From the NCBI GenBank assembly GCA_937969415.1, contig CALBWK010000071.1, positions 1-40,038 on the forward strand: a stretch of 40,038 nucleotides of DNA, read 5' to 3'. Under the pieces are notes generated by a model. It did not search any database and had not been told where the DNA came from. It saw nothing but the letters and a program-made list of their open reading frames with translations. The DNA is from an uncultured Saprospiraceae bacterium (GTDB taxonomy: Bacteria > Bacteroidota > Bacteroidia > Chitinophagales > Saprospiraceae). Positions 18,576 to 26,810 of the stretch are shown here, piece after piece. The translations under genes were made by a program, and so were the position numbers. Every line of letters begins with the position of its first letter. The first letter of the stretch is position 1.

Positions 18576-21500
18576 ATGAAACAAGTTAATCTGATTTTAT
18601 CTTGTCTATTCTTACTTGGTTCAGTGAGTATGTTCGCTCAAACGACGGGAGCACCGTCAGAGGGAATGCCTTCAGAGCCTGGTAAATGTTATGCTAGATG
18701 TTTAATCCAAGATGTGTACGATGTTGTCACGGAGCAAATTCTAGTAAAAGACGCGACGACGAGAGTTGATATCGTACCTGGTTCGACTGAGACACTGACT
18801 GAGCAAGTACTTGCTTCAGAAGGTAGTACTACACTATCAGTTGTACCGGCTACGTTTGAAACTGTTACTGAACAAATCCTCAAGTCTGATGGATCTTCTT
18901 CAGTAAACATTACTCCAGCAACATTCGAAACTGTAACTGAGCAAGTTCTTGCTAGTGACGGAGCTAATGACCTAAGAGTAATCCCAGCAACTTTTGAAAC
19001 TGTCACTGAGCAGATTCTTAAGTCTGATGGTTCTTCTTCAGTTAGTATTACTCCAGCAACGTTCGAAACTGTAACTGAGCAAGTTTTAGCTTCAGAAGGA
19101 TCTTCTGATGTAAGAATCACGTCAGCAGTCTTCGAAACTGCATCTGAGGAAATCATCACTCAAGATGGAGCTTCTGATCTAAGAATCACTCCAGCACAGT
19201 TCGAGACAGTTACTGAGCAAGTTTTAAAATCAGATGGTGCTTCTTCTATAAGAATAACACCTGCGACTTTTGAGACAGTTACTGAACAAGTCATATCTAA
19301 CACTTGTGCTGCAGGTGGAGCTGGATACAGAAGTGCTGGAACAGCATTAAATGTATCATTCAACTCTGGTTCTGCAGTATTAACTGCTTCATCATCTGCA
19401 GAAATTTCAAGAATAGCAGGTTCACTTGATTGTGGAGCTGGTACTTCTAGAATCATCGGTCACACAGATTCTCAAGGATCTGAGGCTGCTAATGCAACTT
19501 TATCAAGAAACAGAGCAAAAGCTGTATACGATGCACTTATCGCTGCTGGTGTTTCTTCTTCTTGTATCACATATGATGGTATGGGAGAGTCTAGCCCAAT
19601 AGCAGACAACAGTACTGCTAGCGGTAGAGCTACAAACAGAAGAGTAGAATTGGTAGCTCCAAGTACTGCAACAAGCAGCGACAATGCGAGTAACGATCCT
19701 AACTGTGTAGTAGCGTATAGAGTTATACCTGCACAATTCGAAAAAGCAACTGAGCAAGTTCTAGCTTCAGAAGGATCTTCTGATGTAAGAATCACACCTG
19801 CAACGTTTGAGACTGTAACGGAGCAAATCCTTAAGTCTGACGGAGCTTCTAATGTCAATATCTCCCCAGCTCAGTTCGAAACGATCACTGAGGAAGTAAT
19901 GACTAAAGATGCATATACAACTATTAGAGTTATTCCTGCGTCTTTCGAAACAGTTACTGAAGAGGTTCTTGTTCAAGAAGCTTATGATATCTTAAAGCCA
20001 GTACCTGCTGTATACGAAACTGTAACTGAGCAAGTATTGCAAAAAGACGGTTATACAACACTAAGAAAGGTACCAGCAACTTATGAGACTGTTACTGAAA
20101 CAGTACTTAAGAAAGATGGTTATTCAACTATCAGAACAGTACCTCCAGTATATGAGACTGTATCTGAGACTATCCTTAAGAAGGATGCTTACACGACATT
20201 AAGACAAGTACCAGCGACTTATGAGACTGTTACTGAGCAGAAGCTACAGAAAGATGGTTACACGACGCTAAGAAAAGTACCAGCTGAATATGAGACTGTT
20301 ACTGAGCAAGTACTTGTAAAAGACGCTTACACCACATTAAGAAAAGTTCCTGCTCAATACGAAACTGTAACTGAGCAGATCCTACAAAAAGATGCTTACA
20401 CTACTTTAAGAGCAGTACCAGCAACATACGAAACTGTAACAGAGCAAGTATTGCAGAAAGATGGATATACTACATTGAGAGTAATTCCTGCAACATATGA
20501 GACAGTAACTGAGCAAATCTTAAAGAAAGATGCATATACGACTCTAAGAGCAGTACCAGCAACTTACGAAACAGTAACTGAAGAAGTACTTCAAAAAGAA
20601 GCTTCAACTACAATTAGAGTTATACCTGCTACTTACGAAACTGTAACTGAGCAAGTATTGGTATCAGAAGCTACTACCAAGTTAGAGAAAATACCTGCAA
20701 GATATGAGACACAGACAGAGTCTATCCAGACTGCTCCTGCATCTACGAAGTGGGTTAAGAAAAAAGCTGATAAGAACTGTTTGTCTGCAGATCCTAACGA
20801 TTGTTTAGTATGGTGTCTTCAAGAAACACCTGCACAATTCAGAACTGTAACTAAGAAAGTTAGAGTTGGATGTGCTGATGGATACACTGAGCAAGGAGAT
20901 GATTGTGTAAAAACTATCGAGATTCCTGCTAAGTATACTACAAGATCGTACAGAAAACTAGTTAATGATGCAACTACTGAGGTTGTAGACATTCCTGCAC
21001 AGTACTCTACTATCTCTTACAGAAAGTTGGTTAATCCAGCAACTACTGAGTCAGTAACTGTACCAGCAGAATATACAACTAGATCGTACAGAAAATTGGT
21101 TAACCCAGCAACTACAGAAGCTGTAAATGTTGACCCAGTATACACGACAATTTCTTACAGAAAGCTTGTAACTCCAGCAACGACTGAGGCTGTTGAAGTA
21201 CCTGCAGTATATACGACTAGATCTTACCAGAAGCTAGTTACACCTGCAACTACAGAAGCTGTAGAAGTACCTGCTGAATACACTACTAGATCTTACAGAA
21301 AACTAGTTACGCCTGCAACTACAGAAGCGGTAAAGGTTGATCCTGTGTATACAACTATCTCTTACAGAAAGCTTGTTACACCTGCAACTACTGAGGCTGT
21401 TGAAGTACCTGCTGAGTATACAACTAGATCTTACAAGAAACTAGTTACACCAGCATCTACTGAGTCAGTAACTGTTGAGCCAGAATATACAACTAGATCT

Positions 21501-23069
21501 TACAGAAAGCTTGTTACACCTGCATCTACAGAAGCTGTACAAGTTGAGCCTGTATACACAACTATCTCTTACAGAAAGCTTGTTACACCTGCGACTACTG
21601 AGTCAGTAACTGTACCAGCTAAGTACGAGACTAGATCTTACCAGAAATTGGCTAGCCCAGCAACTACAGAAGTTGTTGATGTTCCAGCTCAATTCACTAC
21701 AAGAACATACAAGAAATTATCTGCACCAGCTGCAGCTTCTAATTCTTCAGGTGATCCTCAATACACAACTAGATCTTACCAGAAATTAACGAACGATGCA
21801 ACTTCAGAGAATATCTCTGGTGATGCGCAGTACACGACTATCTCTTCTGACAAACTAGTTAATGACGCAACTACAGAAGCTGTATACGGTGCTGCACAGT
21901 ACACAACTATATCTTCTCAGAGATTGGCTAACGATGCATCTGCAGAAAACTCTATGGGTGATCCTGCATACACAACTTACTCTTACCAGAAGTTGGTTAA
22001 TGATGCAACGTCAGAAAACTATGTACCAGGTGGTTCTAACAACTATACGATCAATGTAAACTTTGCTTCTGGATCAGCTAATCTTTCTTCAGGATATGAT
22101 TCTGAAATTAGAAGAGCTATCGATAAGATCAACTCTACAGGAGGAGGTACTATCGTAGGTCACACTGATAGCCAAGGAGATGACAGCGCTAACCTTGCAC
22201 TTTCTAGAAACAGAGCTAAGGCAGTATATGATGCATTAATTGCAGCAGGTGCTAACGCAAGTAGCCTTAACTACGAAGGTATGGGAGAAACGCAGCCTAA
22301 AGCTGATAACTCTACTGCTACAGGTAGAAGAGCTAACAGAAGAGTGGAGCTAGTATTAGCAGGTGCTAATGATGGTGGAGACGGAAGAAGCTACTCTACT
22401 AGATCTTTCCAGAGATTAGTGAATGATGCTTCTGCAGAAAATGTATCTGGAGATGCGCAATACACAACTATCAGTATGCAAAAACTTGCAAACGATGCAA
22501 GTGCTAACAATGTAAGTGGAGATCCTGAGTACACTACTAGATCTTACCAGAAACTAGCTAATGATGCGACTTCTGAGCAAGTAAATGGTGAAGCTCAATA
22601 CACAACTATCAGTATGCAGAAACTTGCTAATGATGCAAGTGCAGAAAATGTAAGTGGTGAGCCACAATACACTACTAGATCTTACCAGAAACTAGCTAGC
22701 CCTGCTACTACGCAGAGTGCGCCAGTTGAAGAAAGATTTGAGAACAGATCTTACACAAGAACATCTGCAGCAACTACTAGAACAGTAGAAATTCCAGCTG
22801 AATACAAGACTATCTCTAAGAGACAGTTGGTTAAGCAAGGAGGATTTACTGAGTGGAGGGAAGTTGTATGTGAGAAAGATGTAACATCTGACTTAGTAAG
22901 AAAAGTACAGCAAGCCCTTATCTCTAGAGGATACGATGTTGGATCAGCTGGTGCTGACAACAGAATGGGTGCAGGAACAAAAGCTGCATTAGTGAAGTTC
23001 CAAAAAGACAACGGTTTACCTGTTGGTCAATTGGACACGGAAACAATGAGAGCTTTGGGTATCAATTAA
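18576..23069 (+). CDS. Giant 23-residue-repeat envelope protein with two OmpA domains and PG_binding_1 domain
   Basis: A 1497-residue protein with a signal peptide (MKQVNLILSCLFLLGSVSMF, cut near AQ22). Class I repeats (about 8.5 units) run over residues 45-242. A first OmpA-like domain spans about 254-362 (ALNVSFNSGSAVL, GHTDSQGSEAANATLSRNRA, NRRVEL). Class I repeats resume at 385-783 and class II repeats run over 784-1151. A second OmpA-like domain spans about 1155-1262 (INVNFASGSANL, GHTDSQGDDSANLALSRNRA), seven more class II units follow, and residues 1435-1497 are a PG_binding_1 domain (VRKVQQALISRGYDVG, GTKAALVKFQKDNGLP). The Asp and Arg that bind diaminopimelate in OmpA domains are present in both copies. 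It has no T9SS CTD, lipobox or beta-barrel. I infer a wall-bound fibrous periplasmic or surface protein. The even, AGA-rich codon use suggests high expression. A terminator follows. Confidence 0.88.
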   Translation: MKQVNLILSCLFLLGSVSMFAQTTGAPSEGMPSEPGKCYARCLIQDVYDVVTEQILVKDATTRVDIVPGSTETLTEQVLASEGSTTLSVVPATFETVTEQILKSDGSSSVNITPATFETVTEQVLASDGANDLRVIPATFETVTEQILKSDGSSSVSITPATFETVTEQVLASEGSSDVRITSAVFETASEEIITQDGASDLRITPAQFETVTEQVLKSDGASSIRITPATFETVTEQVISNTCAAGGAGYRSAGTALNVSFNSGSAVLTASSSAEISRIAGSLDCGAGTSRIIGHTDSQGSEAANATLSRNRAKAVYDALIAAGVSSSCITYDGMGESSPIADNSTASGRATNRRVELVAPSTATSSDNASNDPNCVVAYRVIPAQFEKATEQVLASEGSSDVRITPATFETVTEQILKSDGASNVNISPAQFETITEEVMTKDAYTTIRVIPASFETVTEEVLVQEAYDILKPVPAVYETVTEQVLQKDGYTTLRKVPATYETVTETVLKKDGYSTIRTVPPVYETVSETILKKDAYTTLRQVPATYETVTEQKLQKDGYTTLRKVPAEYETVTEQVLVKDAYTTLRKVPAQYETVTEQILQKDAYTTLRAVPATYETVTEQVLQKDGYTTLRVIPATYETVTEQILKKDAYTTLRAVPATYETVTEEVLQKEASTTIRVIPATYETVTEQVLVSEATTKLEKIPARYETQTESIQTAPASTKWVKKKADKNCLSADPNDCLVWCLQETPAQFRTVTKKVRVGCADGYTEQGDDCVKTIEIPAKYTTRSYRKLVNDATTEVVDIPAQYSTISYRKLVNPATTESVTVPAEYTTRSYRKLVNPATTEAVNVDPVYTTISYRKLVTPATTEAVEVPAVYTTRSYQKLVTPATTEAVEVPAEYTTRSYRKLVTPATTEAVKVDPVYTTISYRKLVTPATTEAVEVPAEYTTRSYKKLVTPASTESVTVEPEYTTRSYRKLVTPASTEAVQVEPVYTTISYRKLVTPATTESVTVPAKYETRSYQKLASPATTEVVDVPAQFTTRTYKKLSAPAAASNSSGDPQYTTRSYQKLTNDATSENISGDAQYTTISSDKLVNDATTEAVYGAAQYTTISSQRLANDASAENSMGDPAYTTYSYQKLVNDATSENYVPGGSNNYTINVNFASGSANLSSGYDSEIRRAIDKINSTGGGTIVGHTDSQGDDSANLALSRNRAKAVYDALIAAGANASSLNYEGMGETQPKADNSTATGRRANRRVELVLAGANDGGDGRSYSTRSFQRLVNDASAENVSGDAQYTTISMQKLANDASANNVSGDPEYTTRSYQKLANDATSEQVNGEAQYTTISMQKLANDASAENVSGEPQYTTRSYQKLASPATTQSAPVEERFENRSYTRTSAATTRTVEIPAEYKTISKRQLVKQGGFTEWREVVCEKDVTSDLVRKVQQALISRGYDVGSAGADNRMGAGTKAALVKFQKDNGLPVGQLDTETMRALGIN
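18708..19301 (+). repeat. Class I 69-bp coding repeats, block A
   Basis: Eight full units and one partial, each exactly 69 bp (23 codons), beginning at 18708, 18777, 18846 and so on to 19260. The unit opens P-A-x-F-E-T and continues VTEQ. Adjacent units alternate between an ILKSDG and a VLAS[ED]G core, suggesting duplication of unit pairs. Unit 7 (19122) diverges most. The first unit lacks the opening P-A and the last breaks off before the first OmpA domain. Confidence 0.95.
19728..20924 (+). repeat. Class I 69-bp coding repeats, block B
   Basis: Fourteen units in exact 69-bp register from 19728 to 20693, then two degenerate units (20694 and on) with an inserted Cys-containing stretch (residues about 725-775). 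From unit 5 on, Tyr replaces Phe at position 4 and the core becomes QKDGYTTLR or KKDAYTTLR. Neighbouring units are close to each other in DNA as well as protein. Confidence 0.95.
20925..22028 (+). repeat. Class II 69-bp coding repeats, block A
   Basis: Sixteen units, each exactly 69 bp, with the form PAEYTTRSYRKLVTPATTEA plus three residues. Units 2, 4, 7 and 10 carry TIS instead of TRS and units 4, 7 and 10 open with DP or EP, which gives a three-unit (207-bp) higher-order period from unit 4 to unit 10. Units 12-16 shift to an NDA(T/S)(S/A)EN core ending in Gly. Confidence 0.95.
22383..22862 (+). repeat. Class II 69-bp coding repeats, block B
   Basis: Seven units after the second OmpA domain. 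The first five (22383-22727) keep the exact 69-bp register and alternate TRS and TIS(M) forms. Unit 6 is 22 residues, and unit 7 (22794) is degenerate and runs into the PG_binding_1 domain. Confidence 0.92.
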
Positions 23070-23091
23070 TTGATACTCTGTTAAGTTATAT

Positions 23092-23126
23092 AAGCCTTGC
23101 GGTTCTTCCGCAAGGCTTTTTTTTTT
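23092..23126 (+). terminator. Strong Rho-independent terminator after the repeat-protein gene
   Basis: Arms AAGCCTTGCGG (23092-23102) and CCGCAAGGCTT (23108-23118) pair perfectly over 11 bp with a 5-base loop, then a T-run extends to 23126. It begins 22 bp after the stop at 23069. A long glyA reading frame that starts at 23097 would begin inside this hairpin, which argues for the later glyA start. Confidence 0.95.
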
Positions 23127-23127
23127 C

Positions 23128-23135
23128 TAATTTTG
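23128..23135 (+). promoter_or_regulatory. Candidate -7 box for glyA
   Basis: TAATTTTG matches TAnnTTTG directly after the terminator and ends 21 bases before the glyA ATG at 23157. The region where a -33 element should lie is occupied by the terminator stem, so the promoter overlaps the upstream terminator. Confidence 0.4.
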
Positions 23136-23156
23136 CAACCCAATTGGAATATAGAT

Positions 23157-24431
23157 ATGCGTGATAACCAGATTCAAGATTTACTGTCTAGAGAACTCCA
23201 GAGACAAAGAGAAGGTGTAGAATTAATAGCCTCTGAGAACTTTACCAGTCTACAAGTGATGCAGACAATGGGCAGCTGTCTGACTAATAAGTATGCAGAG
23301 GGATACCCCGGTAAAAGATATTATGGTGGCTGTGAAGTCGTAGACGAGGTAGAGCAATTGGCTATAGACAGACTTAAGGTCTTGTTTGGTGCTGAATATG
23401 CTAATGTACAACCCCACTCTGGTGCACAAGCCAATGCTGCAATCTTCTTGGCGATCTTACAGCCAGGTGATACAATATTGGGTTTTGACCTTTCACACGG
23501 AGGGCACCTTTCGCATGGGTCACCAGTGAATTTTTCAGGTAAGGTCTACAACCCCGTGTTCTACGGTGTAGAAGAAGATACAGGCACTATCGATATGGAT
23601 AAGGTAGAATCCCTTGCTCAGCTCCATAAGCCTAAGTTGATTATCTGTGGCGCCTCAGCCTACTCTAGAGACTGGGATTATAAGCGATTTAGAAATATTG
23701 CCGACTCTATAGATGCTCTCCTATTGGCAGATATAGCCCACCCAGCTGGTCTTATCGCTACAGGATTACTCAATGATCCTATCCCTCACTGCCATATCGT
23801 ATCCTCCACAACACATAAGACCCTTAGAGGTCCTAGAGGCGGCATCATTATGATGGGAAAGGATTTTGAAAATCCTTGGGGCAGAACAACTAAGAAAGGT
23901 ACAGTCATTAAGATGTCTTCTATACTCAATAGTGGTGTATTTCCAGGAATGCAAGGGGGACCACTAGAACATGTTATAGCCGCAAAGGCCGTTGCTTTTG
24001 GCGAAGCATTGGAGCCTTCTTTTAAGACGTATGGTGAGCAAGTCATTAAGAATGCCCAAGTAATGAGCCAAGCGCTCAAAGACAAAGGCTACAAAGTCAT
24101 CTCAGGTGGTACTGATAACCATCTTATGTTAGTAGACCTCAGATCGAAGAATGTAACAGGTAAGGAAGCAGAAAATGCCCTCATCAAAGCAGATATCACT
24201 GTCAATAAGAATATGGTACCATTTGATACCAAAAGTCCATTCGTGACTTCAGGTATAAGAATTGGAACCTCGGCAATCACATCGAGAGGTATGCAAGAAA
24301 CCTCTTGTGGGCAAATCATAGAATGGATAGACACCATCCTTTCTGATATCAATAATGAATCCTTAATTAAGTCCGTAAAAGAAAAGGTCAATACAGCGAT
24401 GGCCAACTATCCGCTCTACCCTAGCTTGTAG
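23157..24431 (+). CDS. glyA: Serine hydroxymethyltransferase
   Basis: Start at the ATG at 23157 ([20 protein letters not shown], 424 aa) fits the family; an earlier in-frame ATG at 23097 falls in the terminator. The enzyme uses PLP and tetrahydrofolate to convert serine to glycine and methylene-THF. Landmarks are [10 protein letters not shown] near residue 22, [15 protein letters not shown] near 44, the [10 protein letters not shown] loop, DIAHPAGLI, and the PLP Lys K221 in [13 protein letters not shown]. All key residues are present. It is preceded by its own -7 box and followed by an unusual tandem-repeat intergenic region. Confidence 0.97.
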   Translation: MRDNQIQDLLSRELQRQREGVELIASENFTSLQVMQTMGSCLTNKYAEGYPGKRYYGGCEVVDEVEQLAIDRLKVLFGAEYANVQPHSGAQANAAIFLAILQPGDTILGFDLSHGGHLSHGSPVNFSGKVYNPVFYGVEEDTGTIDMDKVESLAQLHKPKLIICGASAYSRDWDYKRFRNIADSIDALLLADIAHPAGLIATGLLNDPIPHCHIVSSTTHKTLRGPRGGIIMMGKDFENPWGRTTKKGTVIKMSSILNSGVFPGMQGGPLEHVIAAKAVAFGEALEPSFKTYGEQVIKNAQVMSQALKDKGYKVISGGTDNHLMLVDLRSKNVTGKEAENALIKADITVNKNMVPFDTKSPFVTSGIRIGTSAITSRGMQETSCGQIIEWIDTILSDINNESLIKSVKEKVNTAMANYPLYPSL

Positions 24432-24759
24432 GCTTGGCCAGGCGGCGAGGGCTCGGCTTTTAGTGTATAGTGGAGGCTGGGCTGCGAAGGCTAAGCTTTT
24501 TAGTGCATAGTGAGGGCCAGGCGGCGAGGGCTAGGCTTTTAGTGCATAGTGCATAGTTGTGGCTCGACTGCGATGGCTTTGCTTCTAGTGCATAGTGAGG
24601 ACTTTGCTGCGAGGGCTAGGCTTTTTAGTACATAGATAGGGCCAGGCTGCGAGGGCTAGGCTTTTTAGTGCATAGCGAGGGCTAGGCTGCTAGGGCACTG
24701 TTTTTTAGTGTATTGTGGGGGCTGGGCAGCTAGAGGCTTTGCTTTCAAGTGTGTGTATA
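24432..24759 (+). repeat. Intergenic tandem array of eight ~40-bp terminator-like units
   Basis: The 384-bp gap between the convergent glyA and clpX genes contains no credible ORF. It holds eight degenerate units whose equivalent G(C)C/GCT points fall at 24437, 24476, 24516, 24562, 24601, 24641, 24681 and 24721, a spacing of 39-40 bp except one 46-bp step caused by a duplicated GTGCATA. A typical unit has GCCAGGC, a 7-base loop TGCGAGG, GCTAGGC, then TTTTT and AGTGCATAGTG. The arms can pair (one mismatch, one G-U) and the T-run follows only on the plus strand, so several units look like weak terminators for glyA. Units 4, 5, 7 and 8 pair poorly. It is more G+C-rich than its surroundings. Positions 24760-24815 show nothing further. 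Confidence 0.85.
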
Positions 24760-24815
24760 TAACACAGAAATCAAGTCAACAAGAATACAGTAAAAGGAAC
24801 TTCCGTCTAAGACCG

Positions 24816-26060
24816 TTAGGCGACCTTCAACTTAGATATAGAAGAGTTTTCTAGTTGTGAAGCGGCATAAGCCTTATCTACAATAAACTCTTTGACGTCT
24901 GGATGGGATGGTAACTCAAACATAGACTCGGCGAGAATAGCCTCCATAATTGATCTTAGTCCTCTCGCACCTAACTTGTAATCCAAGGCTTTTTCTGCGA
25001 TAAAATCCAAAGCATCATCAGTAATCTCTAGGCTAATACCTTCTAGTCTAAAGAGCTTCTGGTATTGCTTGATTAGGGCATTCTTAGGCTCAGTGATAAT
25101 TCTTATGAGTGTTTCCTTATCTAGAGGATTTAGATAAGTGAGGACAGGCATACGACCGATCAGCTCTGGAATGAGACCATAACTCTTGAGGTCTTGATGC
25201 GTAACGTATTTGAGAATATTGTCTTCATCATAGAGCTCTGTATCTGCTTTATTGAAGCCGATGACTTGAGTATTGAGTCTATTGGCTATCAGCTTATTGA
25301 TACCGTCAAAGGCACCACCCATTATAAAGAGGATGTTGCTGGTATTGACCTGTATCATTTTTTGCTCGGGATGCTTTCTTCCTCCATAAGGGGGCACATT
25401 GACTTCTGTACCCTCTAACATCTTAAGTAAAGCTTGTTGGACACCTTCTCCAGATACATCTCTTGTGATAGAAGGGTTGTCTCTCTTTCTAGCGACCTTA
25501 TCTATCTCATCTATGTAGACAATCCCCTTCTGCGCAGCATCGACATCGTGATCAGACGCTTGTAGCAGCCGAGAAAGCATACTCTCTACATCCTCTCCTA
25601 CATACCCAGCTTCTGTAAAGACTGTAGCATCAACAATAGAAAAAGGTACATTTAAGTACTTGGCAATGGTCTTGGCCAGTAAAGTCTTACCAGTACCAGT
25701 CTGACCGACAAAGAGAATATTAGACTTCTCGATCTCGACATCATCAGTACTGATTTGGTTAAGCCTTTTGTAGTGGTTGTACACACTTACGGCTAAGTAT
25801 TTTTTTGCATCTGTCTGTCCTATTATAAACTGATCTAGGTAATCCTTGATCTTGACAGGAGTTACTCCTGAAGGCAGACTAAAAGAAAAAGAGCTTTTGT
25901 TTGGGGCTTTGTTACCGAGCTCCTCACTAACTATCTCGTTAGCTTGCTCGACACAAGACTCACAGATATGTCCCTCTACACCAGCAATCATTAAGAGAGT
26001 ATCACTCTTATCTCTACCGCAAAACGAACACTTTTGACCTTTTCCTTTTATTTTAGACAC
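24816..26060 (-). CDS. clpX: ClpX, ATPase and specificity subunit of ClpXP
   Basis: A 414-residue AAA+ unfoldase that feeds proteins to ClpP. The N-terminal zinc-binding domain has Cys 11, 14, 33 and 36. Then come Walker A GQTGTGKT, the pore loop GYVG ([12 protein letters not shown]), Walker [10 protein letters not shown], the RKH loop (GGRKHPEQ) and the ClpP-docking IGF loop (QVIGFNKAD). It starts with GTG: the clpP stop and this start share one base (TAGTG on the minus strand), so translation is coupled to clpP. Confidence 0.97.
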   Translation of the reverse strand: MSKIKGKGQKCSFCGRDKSDTLLMIAGVEGHICESCVEQANEIVSEELGNKAPNKSSFSFSLPSGVTPVKIKDYLDQFIIGQTDAKKYLAVSVYNHYKRLNQISTDDVEIEKSNILFVGQTGTGKTLLAKTIAKYLNVPFSIVDATVFTEAGYVGEDVESMLSRLLQASDHDVDAAQKGIVYIDEIDKVARKRDNPSITRDVSGEGVQQALLKMLEGTEVNVPPYGGRKHPEQKMIQVNTSNILFIMGGAFDGINKLIANRLNTQVIGFNKADTELYDEDNILKYVTHQDLKSYGLIPELIGRMPVLTYLNPLDKETLIRIITEPKNALIKQYQKLFRLEGISLEITDDALDFIAEKALDYKLGARGLRSIMEAILAESMFELPSHPDVKEFIVDKAYAASQLENSSISKLKVA

Positions 26061-26776
26061 TAGGCTTTATCTTTTGATTTTCTGATATGGTCTCTTGTCA
26101 ATACCTCATCTACTAAGCCATATTCCTTAGCTTCCGTTGCTGACATCCAGTTATCTCTATCACTATCTTTCTCAATAGACTCGAAAGTCTGACCAGTGTG
26201 GTCAGCCATAATATCATATAACTCCTTTCTGAGTTGCTTGATGAGCTTATAAGATATCTCCATATCTGAAAACTGACCTTGCATACCTCCTGAAGGCTGG
26301 TGTATCATGACTCTACTGTGTTGTAGACAAGTTCTTTTGCCTGCTTTTCCAGCACATAACAATACCGCTCCCATAGAAGCTGCAAGTCCTGTACATATAG
26401 TACTCACATCTGGTGTCACGTACTGCATCGTATCATAGATACCTAATCCTGCAATTACTGAACCTCCAGGGCTATTGATAAACATCTGCACGTCCCTCTT
26501 AGGATCAGTTGATTCTAAGAAGAGTAATTGTGCTTGTACGACATTGGCGACATAGTCATTGATGGGTACACCTAAGAAGATTATTCTATCCATCATTAGT
26601 CTAGAGAACACATCCATTCCGACCACATTCATCTGTCGCTCCTCTATTACTTGCGGCGTAAAGCCTGTAATATTTGGCACTGCAACATTCATATTATTGA
26701 GATGATTATCTACCAGATCAGCATTTAGATTCATATGCTTGGTAGCAAAACTTCGGAATTCCTTGGTTAATGACAT
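26060..26776 (-). CDS. clpP: ClpP, serine protease subunit
   Basis: A 238-residue ClpP. The catalytic triad is S134 (GLAASMGA), H159 ([10 protein letters not shown]) and D208 (SDRDNWMSA), all present. It has a longer N-terminus than the roughly 200-residue E. coli mature enzyme, about 40 residues ahead of the conserved body, which may be a propeptide or an early start. It degrades proteins unfolded by ClpX in the cytoplasm. It lies 34 bp downstream of tig and overlaps clpX by one base. Confidence 0.97.
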   Translation of the reverse strand: MSLTKEFRSFATKHMNLNADLVDNHLNNMNVAVPNITGFTPQVIEERQMNVVGMDVFSRLMMDRIIFLGVPINDYVANVVQAQLLFLESTDPKRDVQMFINSPGGSVIAGLGIYDTMQYVTPDVSTICTGLAASMGAVLLCAGKAGKRTCLQHSRVMIHQPSGGMQGQFSDMEISYKLIKQLRKELYDIMADHTGQTFESIEKDSDRDNWMSATEAKEYGLVDEVLTRDHIRKSKDKA

Positions 26777-26810
26777 ACGTTGTTTCTTTATATTCTTTAG
26801 ATATAACGGA

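Noticed and set aside
18689-19858. Long antisense ORFs opposite the repeat gene (156, 98 and 128 residues)
   Set aside because: They mirror the repeats of the sense strand, have no signal, domain or ribosome site of their own, and are a by-product of the even repeat codon pattern.
18708-22862. Regular 69-bp periodic repeats that could be mistaken for a CRISPR array
   Set aside because: The period is 23 codons in one open frame with gradual drift between units, no unique spacers, and no cas genes nearby.
23097-23156. Upstream extension of glyA
   Set aside because: The ATG at 23097 lies inside the perfect terminator stem (23092-23118), and the added residues do not match SHMT. The ATG at 23157 follows a -7 box.
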